In this document: piece after piece, positions 9,602-17,155 of the stretch
Layout of the letters: every line of letters begins with the position of its first letter
Position numbering within the stretch: the first letter of the stretch is position 1
Notes under the pieces: generated by a model
The model's database searches: none
What the model was told of the DNA's origin: nothing
What the model saw: the letters and a program-made list of their open reading frames with translations, nothing else
Origin: Kingella negevensis
Lineage (GTDB): Bacteria; Pseudomonadota; Gammaproteobacteria; Burkholderiales; Neisseriaceae
Reading direction: 5' to 3'
Length of the DNA stretch: 64,000 bases
Assembly: GCF_030177895.1 (NCBI RefSeq)
Contig: NZ_CP123448.1
Location: forward strand, 434,001 to 498,000
Position numbers and translations under genes: made by a program

Positions 9602-10234
9602 ATGACTTTACAAGTAATTGACCACCCATTGGTAAAACACAAACTCACTTTAATGCGCGAAGCAAATTGCAACACAGGCAAATTTCGTACATTAACCAAA
9701 GAATTAGCGCGTTTGATGACTTATGAAGCAACGCGCGATTTTTGTGTAGAAGACTACGAAATTGACGGTTGGTGCGGCAAAATGGTCGGTCAACGCATCA
9801 AAGGCAAAACCGTTACCGTCGTGCCAATCTTGCGCGCAGGTTTAGGCATGCTAGACGGCGTGTTGGACTTGATTCCAGGCGCAAAAATCAGCGTAGTTGG
9901 CTTGCAACGCGATGAAGAAACCCTGCAACCCGTGTCTTATTTTGAAAAATTGGTTGATAACATGGACGAACGCCCAGCCTTGATTATTGACCCCATGTTG
10001 GCAACAGGCGGTTCAATGGTTGCCACGATTGACTTGCTCAAAAGCAAAGGCTGCAAAAACATCAAAGCATTGGTGTTGGTAGCTGCACCAGAAGGCGTGA
10101 AAGTCGTATCAGACGCGCACCCAGATGTAACTATTTACACCGCCGCGCTGGATAGCCACTTGAACGAAGACGGCTACATCATTCCAGGTTTAGGCGATGC
10201 AGGCGACAAAATTTTCGGTACACGCAATAACTAA
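9602..10234 (+). CDS. upp: Uracil phosphoribosyltransferase
   Basis: A 210-residue enzyme of pyrimidine salvage converting uracil and PRPP to UMP. The PRPP-binding loop reads [12 protein letters not shown], and the uracil-binding C-terminus contains [17 protein letters not shown]. Length equals the family. AAGG is at suitable spacing and a -10 box lies upstream. It is probably expressed as a single gene; the next gene begins 65 bases later, across an uptake-sequence palindrome. Confidence 0.96.
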   Translation: MTLQVIDHPLVKHKLTLMREANCNTGKFRTLTKELARLMTYEATRDFCVEDYEIDGWCGKMVGQRIKGKTVTVVPILRAGLGMLDGVLDLIPGAKISVVGLQRDEETLQPVSYFEKLVDNMDERPALIIDPMLATGGSMVATIDLLKSKGCKNIKALVLVAAPEGVKVVSDAHPDVTIYTAALDSHLNEDGYIIPGLGDAGDKIFGTRNN

Positions 10235-10267
10235 ATCACACCCAATTCAGGCTGCCAAATCATTTTC

Positions 10268-10279
10268 AGGCAGCCTGAA
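10268..10279 (+). repeat. DNA uptake sequence (representative site)
   Basis: A full AGGCAGCCTGAA, identical to the form published for Kingella-type uptake sequences. It lies inside a 15-base palindrome, so the other strand also reads the Simonsiella-type AGGCTGCCTGAA. The 10-base core GCAGCCTGAA recurs many dozens of times from 1 to 30192 and again in narG, both singly inside genes and as inverted pairs. Uptake sequences bind the pilus protein ComP and bias natural transformation toward related DNA. Confidence 0.9.
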
Positions 10280-10298
10280 ACGCGAATAAGGAAAAATC

Positions 10299-10616
10299 AT
10301 GGCTTTTAAAGAAAACCTAGCCCAAATGCCTGAAATCACACACTTATCAGGTTTAGACGTATGCGACCCAACAGGCGCAGTGATTCACAACATTCCCGCC
10401 ATTGAAGGCAAATTAGGCAGCCTGAAACTCTACAACGCACTCGCCGAACAATTCAACGGCACACTCAACGCCCAAGCCGCACAACAAGGTTTAGACTGGT
10501 TCGCCGAACACGTTGCCGACGCACAAGCCAACACAGGCAAACACCCAAACATTGATTTACTGTTTAAAGTGCAACAAGAAAACCTAGTTTACAGCCTGAA
10601 ACCATTGGCAAAATAA
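10299..10616 (+). CDS. DUF2322-like small cytosolic protein
   Basis: A 105-residue soluble protein with an AAGGA ribosome site. The text PEITHLSGLDVCDPTGAVIHNIPAIEGK and the end of the protein resemble the DUF2322 family that I recall from Neisseria and relatives; no function is known. It lies 36 bases before gshB on the same strand, separated by one uptake-sequence core. Confidence 0.7.
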   Translation: MAFKENLAQMPEITHLSGLDVCDPTGAVIHNIPAIEGKLGSLKLYNALAEQFNGTLNAQAAQQGLDWFAEHVADAQANTGKHPNIDLLFKVQQENLVYSLKPLAK

Positions 10617-10652
10617 CTTTCAGGCAGCCTGAAAACAAACGAAAGGACAAAC

Positions 10653-11600
10653 ATGAAAATCCTATTCATCGCCGACCCCATGGCAGGCTTCAAAACCTAC
10701 AAAGACACCACCTACGCCATGATGTGCGAAGCTGCCAAACGCGGATACAGCCTTTATCACACACTCGCCAGCGAACTCAATGTTGTCGCAGGTAAAGTCC
10801 ACACACGCGCCGTACCTTTCCAATTTCTTGGCGCAAAAGACGACCACGCATGGTTTCAGGCTGCCGACCCCTTTCAGGCTGCCTTAACCGAGTTTGAAGC
10901 CGTGATTATGCGCACCGACCCACCGTTTGACATGCAATATTTGTATTCAACGCAACTGCTCACACTTGCCGAGCAACAAGGCGCACACGTTTACAACAGC
11001 GGACAAGCCATGCGCGATTTCAACGAAAAACTCGCCATTTTAAATTTTTCGCAATTCACATCGCCCACGCTTGTAACCACACGCGCCGCACAAGTTCGCG
11101 AATTTCTTGCTGAACACAAAGACATCATCGTCAAACCACTAGATGGCATGGGCGGCATGGGCATTTTCCGCCTCACCGAAACAGACCCTAATATCGGCAG
11201 CATTCTAGAAACGCTCATGCGTCTAGACACACGCACCATCATGGCGCAACGCTATATTCCCGAAATCATCAAAGGTGACAAACGCATTCTTGTGATTGAC
11301 GGCGAAGTTGTCCCATATGCGCTCGCGCGAATCCCACAAAACGGCGAAACACGCGGCAATTTGGCAGCAGGCGGACGCGGTGTCGCACAAGAATTGTCTG
11401 CACGCGATAGAGAAATTGCTGAAACGCTCGCGCCGCAACTCAAAGCGCGTGGCATTTTGCTCGCAGGTTTGGACGTGATTGGCGATTGCTTAACCGAAGT
11501 GAATGTAACCAGCCCAACAGGTTTCCAAGAAATCACCAACCAAAAAGGCTTTGATGTTGCCGCGATGTTTATCAACGCCGTAGAACGCAACGCAAAATAA
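10653..11600 (+). CDS. gshB: Glutathione synthetase
   Basis: A 315-residue ATP-grasp ligase joining gamma-glutamylcysteine and glycine. Family text is visible from the start ([20 protein letters not shown]), through the ATP-grasp segment [18 protein letters not shown] and the glycine-rich loop [15 protein letters not shown], to the metal and substrate end segment [13 protein letters not shown]. Length matches E. coli GshB. Strong AAAGGA before the ATG. The glutathione made here supports grxD-type proteins elsewhere in the window. Confidence 0.96.
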   Translation: MKILFIADPMAGFKTYKDTTYAMMCEAAKRGYSLYHTLASELNVVAGKVHTRAVPFQFLGAKDDHAWFQAADPFQAALTEFEAVIMRTDPPFDMQYLYSTQLLTLAEQQGAHVYNSGQAMRDFNEKLAILNFSQFTSPTLVTTRAAQVREFLAEHKDIIVKPLDGMGGMGIFRLTETDPNIGSILETLMRLDTRTIMAQRYIPEIIKGDKRILVIDGEVVPYALARIPQNGETRGNLAAGGRGVAQELSARDREIAETLAPQLKARGILLAGLDVIGDCLTEVNVTSPTGFQEITNQKGFDVAAMFINAVERNAK

Positions 11601-11602
11601 CC

Positions 11603-11631
11603 GTAGGTCGGATTCTTGAATCCGACTTTTT
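11603..11631 (+). terminator. GTAGG-type palindrome acting as terminator after gshB
   Basis: GTCGGATTC pairs perfectly with GAATCCGAC across a TT loop, followed by TTTTT. It belongs to the small GTAGG-led palindrome family also found at 20581, 27505, 28724 and 28763. Confidence 0.7.
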
Positions 11632-11665
11632 CAGGCAGCCTGAAAACCGAAAAATAGAGAGAACC

Positions 11666-12460
11666 ATGAAACAATATTTAGACTTAATGAACCACGTTAT
11701 GCAAAACGGCGTGGATAAAGCCGACCGCACAGGCACAGGCACACGCTCCGTGTTTGGCTACCAAATGCGTTTCAATTTAGCAGACGGCTTCCCCGTGTTA
11801 ACCACCAAAAAACTACACCTGAAATCCATTATCCACGAACTGTTATGGTTCTTGTCAGGCAATACCAACATCCGTTATCTCAAAGAAAACGGCGTGCGCA
11901 TTTGGGACGAATGGGCAGATGAAAACGGCGATTTAGGGCGCGTGTATGGCGCACAATGGCGCAGTTGGCGCGGCGCAAACGGCGAAACGATTGACCAAAT
12001 CAGCAACCTCGTCCTACAAATCAAAAACAATCCAGATAGCCGTCGCCTGATTGTGTCCGCATGGAATCCCGCCGAAGTGGACAACATGGCATTGCCGCCA
12101 TGCCACGCGCTGTTCCAATTTTATGTGGCAGATGGCAAACTCTCTTGTCAGCTCTATCAACGTAGCGCGGATATTTTCCTAGGTGTGCCGTTCAATATTG
12201 CCAGCTACGCGCTTTTAACGCTCATGCTCGCCCAAGTTTGCGGCTTGCAAGCAGGCGAATTTGTGCATACTTTGGGCGACGCGCACATCTATAAAAACCA
12301 CTTTGAACAAGCCGAATTGCAGCTCACACGCGAGCCTCGCAAGCTGCCTACGATGAAAATTAATCCCGATGTGAAAGATATTTTCGCGTTTAAGTTTGAA
12401 GATTTTGAATTGGTGGATTACGACCCACATCCGCATATTAAAGCCGTTGTGTCGGTATAA
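11666..12460 (+). CDS. thyA: Thymidylate synthase
   Basis: A 264-residue enzyme making dTMP from dUMP with methylene-tetrahydrofolate. The catalytic cysteine is Cys146 in [13 protein letters not shown], the same number as in E. coli. The dUMP-phosphate arginines are in [12 protein letters not shown], and [23 protein letters not shown] is also intact. Length is exactly that of E. coli ThyA. AGAGAG-type ribosome site. A strong uptake-sequence terminator follows. Confidence 0.97.
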   Translation: MKQYLDLMNHVMQNGVDKADRTGTGTRSVFGYQMRFNLADGFPVLTTKKLHLKSIIHELLWFLSGNTNIRYLKENGVRIWDEWADENGDLGRVYGAQWRSWRGANGETIDQISNLVLQIKNNPDSRRLIVSAWNPAEVDNMALPPCHALFQFYVADGKLSCQLYQRSADIFLGVPFNIASYALLTLMLAQVCGLQAGEFVHTLGDAHIYKNHFEQAELQLTREPRKLPTMKINPDVKDIFAFKFEDFELVDYDPHPHIKAVVSV

Positions 12461-12462
12461 AT

Positions 12463-12496
12463 AAAAGCAGCCTGAAAAGTTTTCAGGCTGCTTTTT
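12463..12496. terminator. Bidirectional terminator between thyA and the DUF2147 gene
   Basis: AAAAGCAGCCTGAAAA faces TTTTCAGGCTGCTTTTT with almost no loop. Confidence 0.75.
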
Positions 12497-12508
12497 GATT
12501 GTGTAAAA

Positions 12509-12925
12509 TTATTGAACGCGCGTCCAAGTTTGCGTGCGACCCAAGGCAGAAATGCCGATAAATCCGCGCACTTTCAACGTGTTGCCATCTGCGGATAGGG
12601 TGGCTTTGGATTGATACGTTTTGCCCGATTTCGGGTCGTAGATTTTGCCGTCTTTGAATTCGGTTTCAGAAGCGGCTTTCAAACCTGTTACTACAGTCAA
12701 GCCAACCAATGGGCGATTGCCTGAACACGCTGGGCAGACGTTGTTCACGCCTTGCGCCAAGCCTGTAATCGTGCCGTTATAGCTGCTGCCGCTTTTGCTA
12801 ATGGTTACAACGGCTTTGGGTTTGCCTGTTTCATCGTCAATCGTGCGCCATTTGCCTTCAATGCCTGAAGCAAATGCGCTGAAGGCTGAAGCAGAAAATA
12901 AGGTGGCTAAAAATAATTTTTTCAT
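12509..12925 (-). CDS. DUF2147 family secreted protein
   Basis: A 138-residue protein with a cleavable signal peptide (MKKLFLATLFSASAFSAFAS) and a mature part resembling DUF2147: GKWRTIDDETGKPKAVVTI, then a CPAC pair in NNVCPACSGNRPLVGL, and a C-terminal KVRGFIGISALGRTQTW. Family members are periplasmic or outer-membrane-associated beta-rich proteins of uncertain function. The first nine codons and the upstream region are repeated at 13911-14072, where they start the first binding-protein copy. Confidence 0.85.
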   Translation of the reverse strand: MKKLFLATLFSASAFSAFASGIEGKWRTIDDETGKPKAVVTISKSGSSYNGTITGLAQGVNNVCPACSGNRPLVGLTVVTGLKAASETEFKDGKIYDPKSGKTYQSKATLSADGNTLKVRGFIGISALGRTQTWTRVQ

Positions 12926-13062
12926 GTGTTCTTTCTTAGAGTGAATAGACTAAAACAAAATTATAGTGCAATTACTTTATTAGTGTAAAGACTTTAGAAT
13001 AATTTGGTTTTCAGGCAGCCTGAAAATTGCGTTATAACTCGCGCCTTTAAATCACCAAGAGA

Positions 13063-13090
13063 TACGATTAATCATGCGCGTGAAGGTTAA
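13063..13090 (+). pseudogene. Remnant of a deleted fdx copy
   Basis: The bases match the last codons and stop of fdx (14392-14419) exactly. They are joined directly to a copy of the fdx 5' leader, with the whole reading frame between missing. Offsets to the intact copy change from 1010 to 1329 at this point, so 319 bp have been lost. Confidence 0.8.
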
Positions 13091-13095
13091 CCAAT

Positions 13096-13127
13096 AAAAA
13101 AGCCAACGACCGAAATCGTTGGCTTTT
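13096..13127. terminator. Terminator of first amino-acid-binding lipoprotein gene
   Basis: AAAAAGCCAACGA pairs with TCGTTGGCTTTTT. It is repeated at 14425-14457 as part of the local duplication. Confidence 0.8.
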
Positions 13128-13131
13128 TGTT

Positions 13132-13935
13132 TTAGTCCTGTTTACCAAACCATTTTTCAATGATTTTGTCTAAAGTGCCGTCAGCTTTGATTTTTTCCAA
13201 GCCGCCGTCCAATTTTTTCAACAATTCTGTATTACCTTTTTTCACGCCGAATGAGAATTGACGTTTTTCTTCGCCTGTTGAAATGATGTGTGATTTAGTT
13301 TCTGGGTATTTCACTTGGTAGTATTGGAAAATACGTTTATCGCCAATTGCAGCATCTGCTTTGCCTTGTGCTACGTCGTTCAACATCAAAAAGAATGAAT
13401 CTGACAACACAGGTGTTGCGCCCATTTCTTCGATTTTTTTAACGTTACCTTTACTGCTTTTGTGTGAAGCAATGCGTTTGCCTTTGAAATCTGCCAATGT
13501 TTTCAAATTTGCTGTTTTGGGCGTGTCTAAAACGTACAGCGCACGGTCGAAATCAATGTATGGCTGACCCATATCCATTGTTTCTAAGCGGTATGCTGCT
13601 CGAGACATGGCTGATGAGAATGCCATAAATGTGCCATTATTCAGGGTTTCAACGGCTGCTCCACGTGGCGCGTCAATGAATTGTGCGTTCATGCCTGCCG
13701 CTTTAGCGATGGCGTTCATCACGTCCACTTCAAAGCCTTGTGCTTGACCTTTTTCGTCTTTGAATGCGTAAGGTTCGTAACTTACTTCGCCACCAACGGT
13801 TAAGGTTTCTAAGTTGGCTGTTTGTGATGCAGCAGCAGAAGCGGCTGGCGTTTCGGTTTCTGGTGCGCTGTTGTCGCCGCAGCCTGCTAATAATGCAGAT
13901 GTAACCAATAAGGTGGCTAAAAATAATTTTTTCAT
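13132..13935 (-). CDS. Amino-acid ABC transporter binding lipoprotein, copy 1 (chimeric signal)
   Basis: A 267-residue family 3 solute-binding protein with a lipobox (LLAGC) and an Ala/Thr-rich linker. The domain starts near LTVGGEVSYEPYAFKDEKGQAQGFEVDVMNAIA and contains the usual ligand-pocket text (FMAFSSAMSRAAYRLETMDMGQPYI). It should deliver an amino acid to an inner-membrane importer that is not in this window; the substrate is not evident. Apart from the first residues and two or three linker changes it is the same protein as copy 2 at 14461. Its start MKKLFLATL and promoter come from the DUF2147 gene, so it is a fusion product of a tandem duplication. Confidence 0.9.
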   Translation of the reverse strand: MKKLFLATLLVTSALLAGCGDNSAPETETPAASAAASQTANLETLTVGGEVSYEPYAFKDEKGQAQGFEVDVMNAIAKAAGMNAQFIDAPRGAAVETLNNGTFMAFSSAMSRAAYRLETMDMGQPYIDFDRALYVLDTPKTANLKTLADFKGKRIASHKSSKGNVKKIEEMGATPVLSDSFFLMLNDVAQGKADAAIGDKRIFQYYQVKYPETKSHIISTGEEKRQFSFGVKKGNTELLKKLDGGLEKIKADGTLDKIIEKWFGKQD

Positions 13936-14072
13936 GTGTTCTTTCTTAGAGTGAATATACTAAAACAAAATTATAGTGCAACTACTTTATTAGTGTAAAG
14001 ACTTTAGAATAATTTGGTTTTCAGGCAGCCTGAAAATTGCGTTATAATTCGCGCCTTTAAATCATCAAGAGA
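13911..14072. repeat. Duplicated DUF2147 5' end and leader
   Basis: This segment repeats 12901-13062 at a constant 1010-base offset with only a few substitutions. It carries the first codons, ribosome site and divergent promoter region. Confidence 0.85.
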
Positions 14073-14080
14073 ATAGAACC

Positions 14081-14419
14081 ATGCCAAAAATTACAGTCTT
14101 GCCGCATGAAACGCTTTGCCCTGAAGGCAAAACGATTGAAGTGGCAACAGTCGGCGAAACGATTTGCGATGTTTTGCTGGAAAACGGAATTGATATTGAC
14201 CATGCTTGCGAAAAATCATGCGCTTGCACCACTTGCCATGTGATTGTGCGCCAAGGTTTTGATAGTTTGGTTGAGCCAACCGAATTGGAAGAAGATTTGC
14301 TCGACCAAGCATGGGGTTTGGAAGCGGAATCGCGTTTGAGTTGCCAAGCAAAAGTGGCTCAGGCGGATTTGATTGTGGAAATTCCAAAATATACGATTAA
14401 TCATGCGCGTGAAGGTTAA
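14081..14419 (+). CDS. fdx: ISC-type [2Fe-2S] ferredoxin
   Basis: A 112-residue adrenodoxin-type ferredoxin that donates electrons in iron-sulfur cluster assembly. Cluster cysteines are in HACEKSCACTTCHVIV, and the fourth is in SRLSCQAKV. The Tyr-Thr-Ile-Asn end is usual for bacterial Fdx. It lies between the two binding-protein copies, convergent with copy 2, with which it shares a terminator. Other isc genes are not visible here. A second copy once existed and has been deleted (see 13063). Confidence 0.94.
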   Translation: MPKITVLPHETLCPEGKTIEVATVGETICDVLLENGIDIDHACEKSCACTTCHVIVRQGFDSLVEPTELEEDLLDQAWGLEAESRLSCQAKVAQADLIVEIPKYTINHAREG

Positions 14420-14424
14420 CCAAT

Positions 14425-14457
14425 AAAAAAGCCAACGACCGAAATCGTTGGCTTTTT
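14425..14457. terminator. Bidirectional terminator between fdx and binding-protein copy 2
   Basis: Same stem as at 13096-13127, with A and T runs on both sides. Confidence 0.8.
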
Positions 14458-14460
14458 GTT

Positions 14461-15261
14461 TTAGTCCTGTTTACCAAACCATTTTTCAATGATTTTGTCT
14501 AAAGTGCCGTCAGCTTTGATTTTTTCCAAGCCGCCGTCCAATTTTTTCAACAATTCTGTATTACCTTTTTTCACGCCGAATGAGAATTGACGTTTTTCTT
14601 CGCCTGTTGAAATGATGTGTGATTTAGTTTCTGGGTATTTCACTTGGTAGTATTGGAAAATACGTTTATCGCCAATTGCAGCATCTGCTTTGCCTTGTGC
14701 TACGTCGTTCAACATCAAAAAGAATGAATCTGACAACACAGGTGTTGCGCCCATTTCTTCGATTTTTTTAACGTTACCTTTACTGCTTTTGTGTGAAGCA
14801 ATGCGTTTGCCTTTGAAATCTGCCAATGTTTTCAAATTTGCTGTTTTGGGCGTGTCTAAAACGTACAGCGCACGGTCGAAATCAATGTATGGCTGACCCA
14901 TATCCATTGTTTCTAAGCGGTATGCTGCTCGAGACATGGCTGATGAGAATGCCATAAATGTGCCATTATTCAGGGTTTCAACGGCTGCTCCACGTGGCGC
15001 GTCAATGAATTGTGCGTTCATGCCTGCCGCTTTAGCGATGGCGTTCATCACGTCCACTTCAAAGCCTTGTGCTTGACCTTTTTCGTCTTTGAATGCGTAA
15101 GGTTCGTAACTTACTTCGCCACCAACGGTTAAGGTTTCTAAGTTAGCTGTTTGTGATGCAGCAGCAGAAGCGGCTGACGTTTCGGTTTTTGGTGCGCTGT
15201 TGTCGCCGCAGCCTGCTAATAATGCAGATGTAACCAATAAAGCTAAGAATTTACGTGTCAT
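14461..15261 (-). CDS. Amino-acid ABC transporter binding lipoprotein, copy 2
   Basis: A 266-residue family 3 solute-binding lipoprotein, the probable parent of the copy at 13132. The signal begins MTRKFLALLVTSALLAGC, with its own ribosome site (AAGGAAA) and an unrelated upstream region. From the lipobox onward the two proteins differ only at a few linker positions (PKTETSAAS here, PETETPAAS in copy 1). The near-identity indicates a recent duplication or continuing gene conversion. Substrate unknown. Confidence 0.9.
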   Translation of the reverse strand: MTRKFLALLVTSALLAGCGDNSAPKTETSAASAAASQTANLETLTVGGEVSYEPYAFKDEKGQAQGFEVDVMNAIAKAAGMNAQFIDAPRGAAVETLNNGTFMAFSSAMSRAAYRLETMDMGQPYIDFDRALYVLDTPKTANLKTLADFKGKRIASHKSSKGNVKKIEEMGATPVLSDSFFLMLNDVAQGKADAAIGDKRIFQYYQVKYPETKSHIISTGEEKRQFSFGVKKGNTELLKKLDGGLEKIKADGTLDKIIEKWFGKQD

Positions 15262-15369
15262 GTTATTTCCTTCTTTGTAAGTGGGTAAAATCGAAATAAA
15301 ATTTTAATTTATGTGAATTATACGGTATTTTGTAAAACCAATAAAAAGTTTACAAATAAATATGAACGT

Positions 15370-15402
15370 AATGCAGCCTGAAAATATCTTCAGGCTGCAT
15401 TT
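15370..15402 (-). terminator. Uptake-sequence terminator after fetE
   Basis: AATGCAGCCTGAAAA faces TTCAGGCTGCATT; on the minus strand it follows the last gene of the fet locus. Confidence 0.65.
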
Positions 15403-15403
15403 T

Positions 15404-16162
15404 TTAGATGTGGTGAACAATCAGTTTTTTCCCTTTATGGTCAAGCACTTCCACGTCCATATCAAATAACGCTTTGATATTTTCAACAGTAAACACCTTT
15501 TCAGGGCTGCCTGAAAATTTCACTTCTCCTTGTTGCATCGCTACCACATAATCCGCATACGCCGCCGCCATATTAATGTCGTGCAACACCACTACTGTGG
15601 TGCGATTGTGTTCATGCGTCAATTCACGCAAAAGCTGCATCAAATTTCGCGCGTAATACATATCCAAATTATTCAACGGCTCGTCCAGCAATACATATTC
15701 CGTACTTTGGCAAAACACCATAGCGATGAGGGCGCGTTGGCGTTGTCCGCCTGACAATTCCGTCAAATAACGATGCGCAAGTGGTTCAAGCTGAAACTGC
15801 GTAATCGCTTGTTCCACAATCGCTTTATCTTCATCAGTCGGTCGCCCCTGATGATACGGATAACGCCCAAACAGCAACAAATCACGCACCGAAATGCGGC
15901 TGTGAATGCTGTTTTCTTGCGTCAAAATCGCCAAAATTTTCGCCACTTCTGCCGTTGGCGTGGTCGCCAAATCGCGTCCGTTATACGCAATGCTGCCTGA
16001 AACCAACGGTTGCAATCGTGCCATAAACGACATTAGCGTCGATTTGCCCGCACCGTTTGCGCCAATAAACGCGGTAATACCGTTTTGTGGAATGTTCAGC
16101 GATACATTATTTAAAATTTGCTGCTTGCCGATTTTGTGAGATACATTCTTAATTTCAATCAT
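15404..16162 (-). CDS. fetE: Ferric-siderophore ABC transporter ATPase
   Basis: A 252-residue ABC ATPase. Walker A is GANGAGKST (about residues 35-43), the signature is LSGGQRQR, and Walker B is EYVLLDEPLNNLD, with the switch histidine in VVLHDINMAAAYAD. This arrangement is typical of iron-siderophore importers. The start at MIEIKN has GGAAGA upstream; a longer TTG start is unlikely. It follows the permease at 16175 with 12 bases between them and is the last gene of the locus. The name rests on synteny with neisserial fetA-fetE, which takes up ferric enterobactin-type chelates. Confidence 0.85.
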   Translation of the reverse strand: MIEIKNVSHKIGKQQILNNVSLNIPQNGITAFIGANGAGKSTLMSFMARLQPLVSGSIAYNGRDLATTPTAEVAKILAILTQENSIHSRISVRDLLLFGRYPYHQGRPTDEDKAIVEQAITQFQLEPLAHRYLTELSGGQRQRALIAMVFCQSTEYVLLDEPLNNLDMYYARNLMQLLRELTHEHNRTTVVVLHDINMAAAYADYVVAMQQGEVKFSGSPEKVFTVENIKALFDMDVEVLDHKGKKLIVHHI

Positions 16163-16174
16163 ATTTTCTTCCAA

Positions 16175-17125
16175 TCAAACCGCTCGTTTCCGCAACACCA
16201 ACCACAAAAACACCAGCCCCCCAGCAAATTCCACCACCACACTCAACACCGCTTTCATGCCCAACAAATGCTCAAACACCGCCTGACCTGCCACCAACAT
16301 AATCCCAGCAATCAACACCACCAACGGCAAGCGCACCGAATGTTTCAGGCTGCCTGAAAAATGATTCGCCAACGCACACACCAGCAAGCCAAAAAAACTC
16401 ACAGGCCCAACCGTTGCGGTTGCGGTTGCCACCAACACCGAAATCCATAACAAAATCCACAGCGTATTTTTCTGATAGTTGATACCGAGATTGGTCACTT
16501 GGTCGCGCCCCAACAAATGCACGTCCAAGCGATGTCGCTCGCGCCAAATCATCGCCACGCTGAGCAGCATAATCGCGCCGCCAATCGTCAGCATATTCGT
16601 GTTCACCGTATTAAAACTCGCAAACGTATTCGCCTGCGCCACCGCAAATTCTTCGGGGTCAATCACACGCTGCAACAGGCTAGACAAACTACGAAACAAC
16701 ACCCCAAAAATCACACCAATCAAAATCATCCGCGCTAAATCACGCCCACCCTGCCGCAACAACATCTGAAACAGCAACAAAGACGCGCCCATCATCACCA
16801 CCAATTCCAGCGCAAATTTTCCCAAAAGCGGCAACTGCGTATAACCTACACCGCCGAGCACAAACACCAGCAGCGTTTGCAGAAAAATATACAGCGTATC
16901 AAAGCCCAACACAGACGGCGTGAGAATCGGATTATTCGTAATTGTCTGAAACAACATAGTGGACACGCCCACCGCATACGCAATCAGCAGCAACGCGCCC
17001 AACTTTTTCGCCCGAAGCGGCAGAATAAAATCCCACGCCCCCTGCGCGTTCCACGTCAAAAACAGCCCACACGACAGCAGCAACACCGCCGATAAAATCC
17101 AAATTAGTTTTAAATCTTTTGACAT
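16175..17125 (-). CDS. fetD: Ferric-siderophore ABC permease (second subunit)
   Basis: A 316-residue FecCD/BtuC-type permease with about nine membrane segments. Recognisable text includes TNNPILTPSVLGFDTLYIFLQ, the cytoplasmic coupling segment LGRDQVTNLGINY, and VGPVSFFGLLVCALANHF. The start is placed at MSKDLK. In relatives this gene follows the first permease gene directly; here 2.4 kb of other DNA separates them, ending just before its ribosome site. It would pair with the permease at 19597 and the ATPase at 15404. Confidence 0.85.
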   Translation of the reverse strand: MSKDLKLIWILSAVLLLSCGLFLTWNAQGAWDFILPLRAKKLGALLLIAYAVGVSTMLFQTITNNPILTPSVLGFDTLYIFLQTLLVFVLGGVGYTQLPLLGKFALELVVMMGASLLLFQMLLRQGGRDLARMILIGVIFGVLFRSLSSLLQRVIDPEEFAVAQANTFASFNTVNTNMLTIGGAIMLLSVAMIWRERHRLDVHLLGRDQVTNLGINYQKNTLWILLWISVLVATATATVGPVSFFGLLVCALANHFSGSLKHSVRLPLVVLIAGIMLVAGQAVFEHLLGMKAVLSVVVEFAGGLVFLWLVLRKRAV

Positions 17126-17155
17126 AATCCAATCCATTTCAGGCAGCATTTTAAG

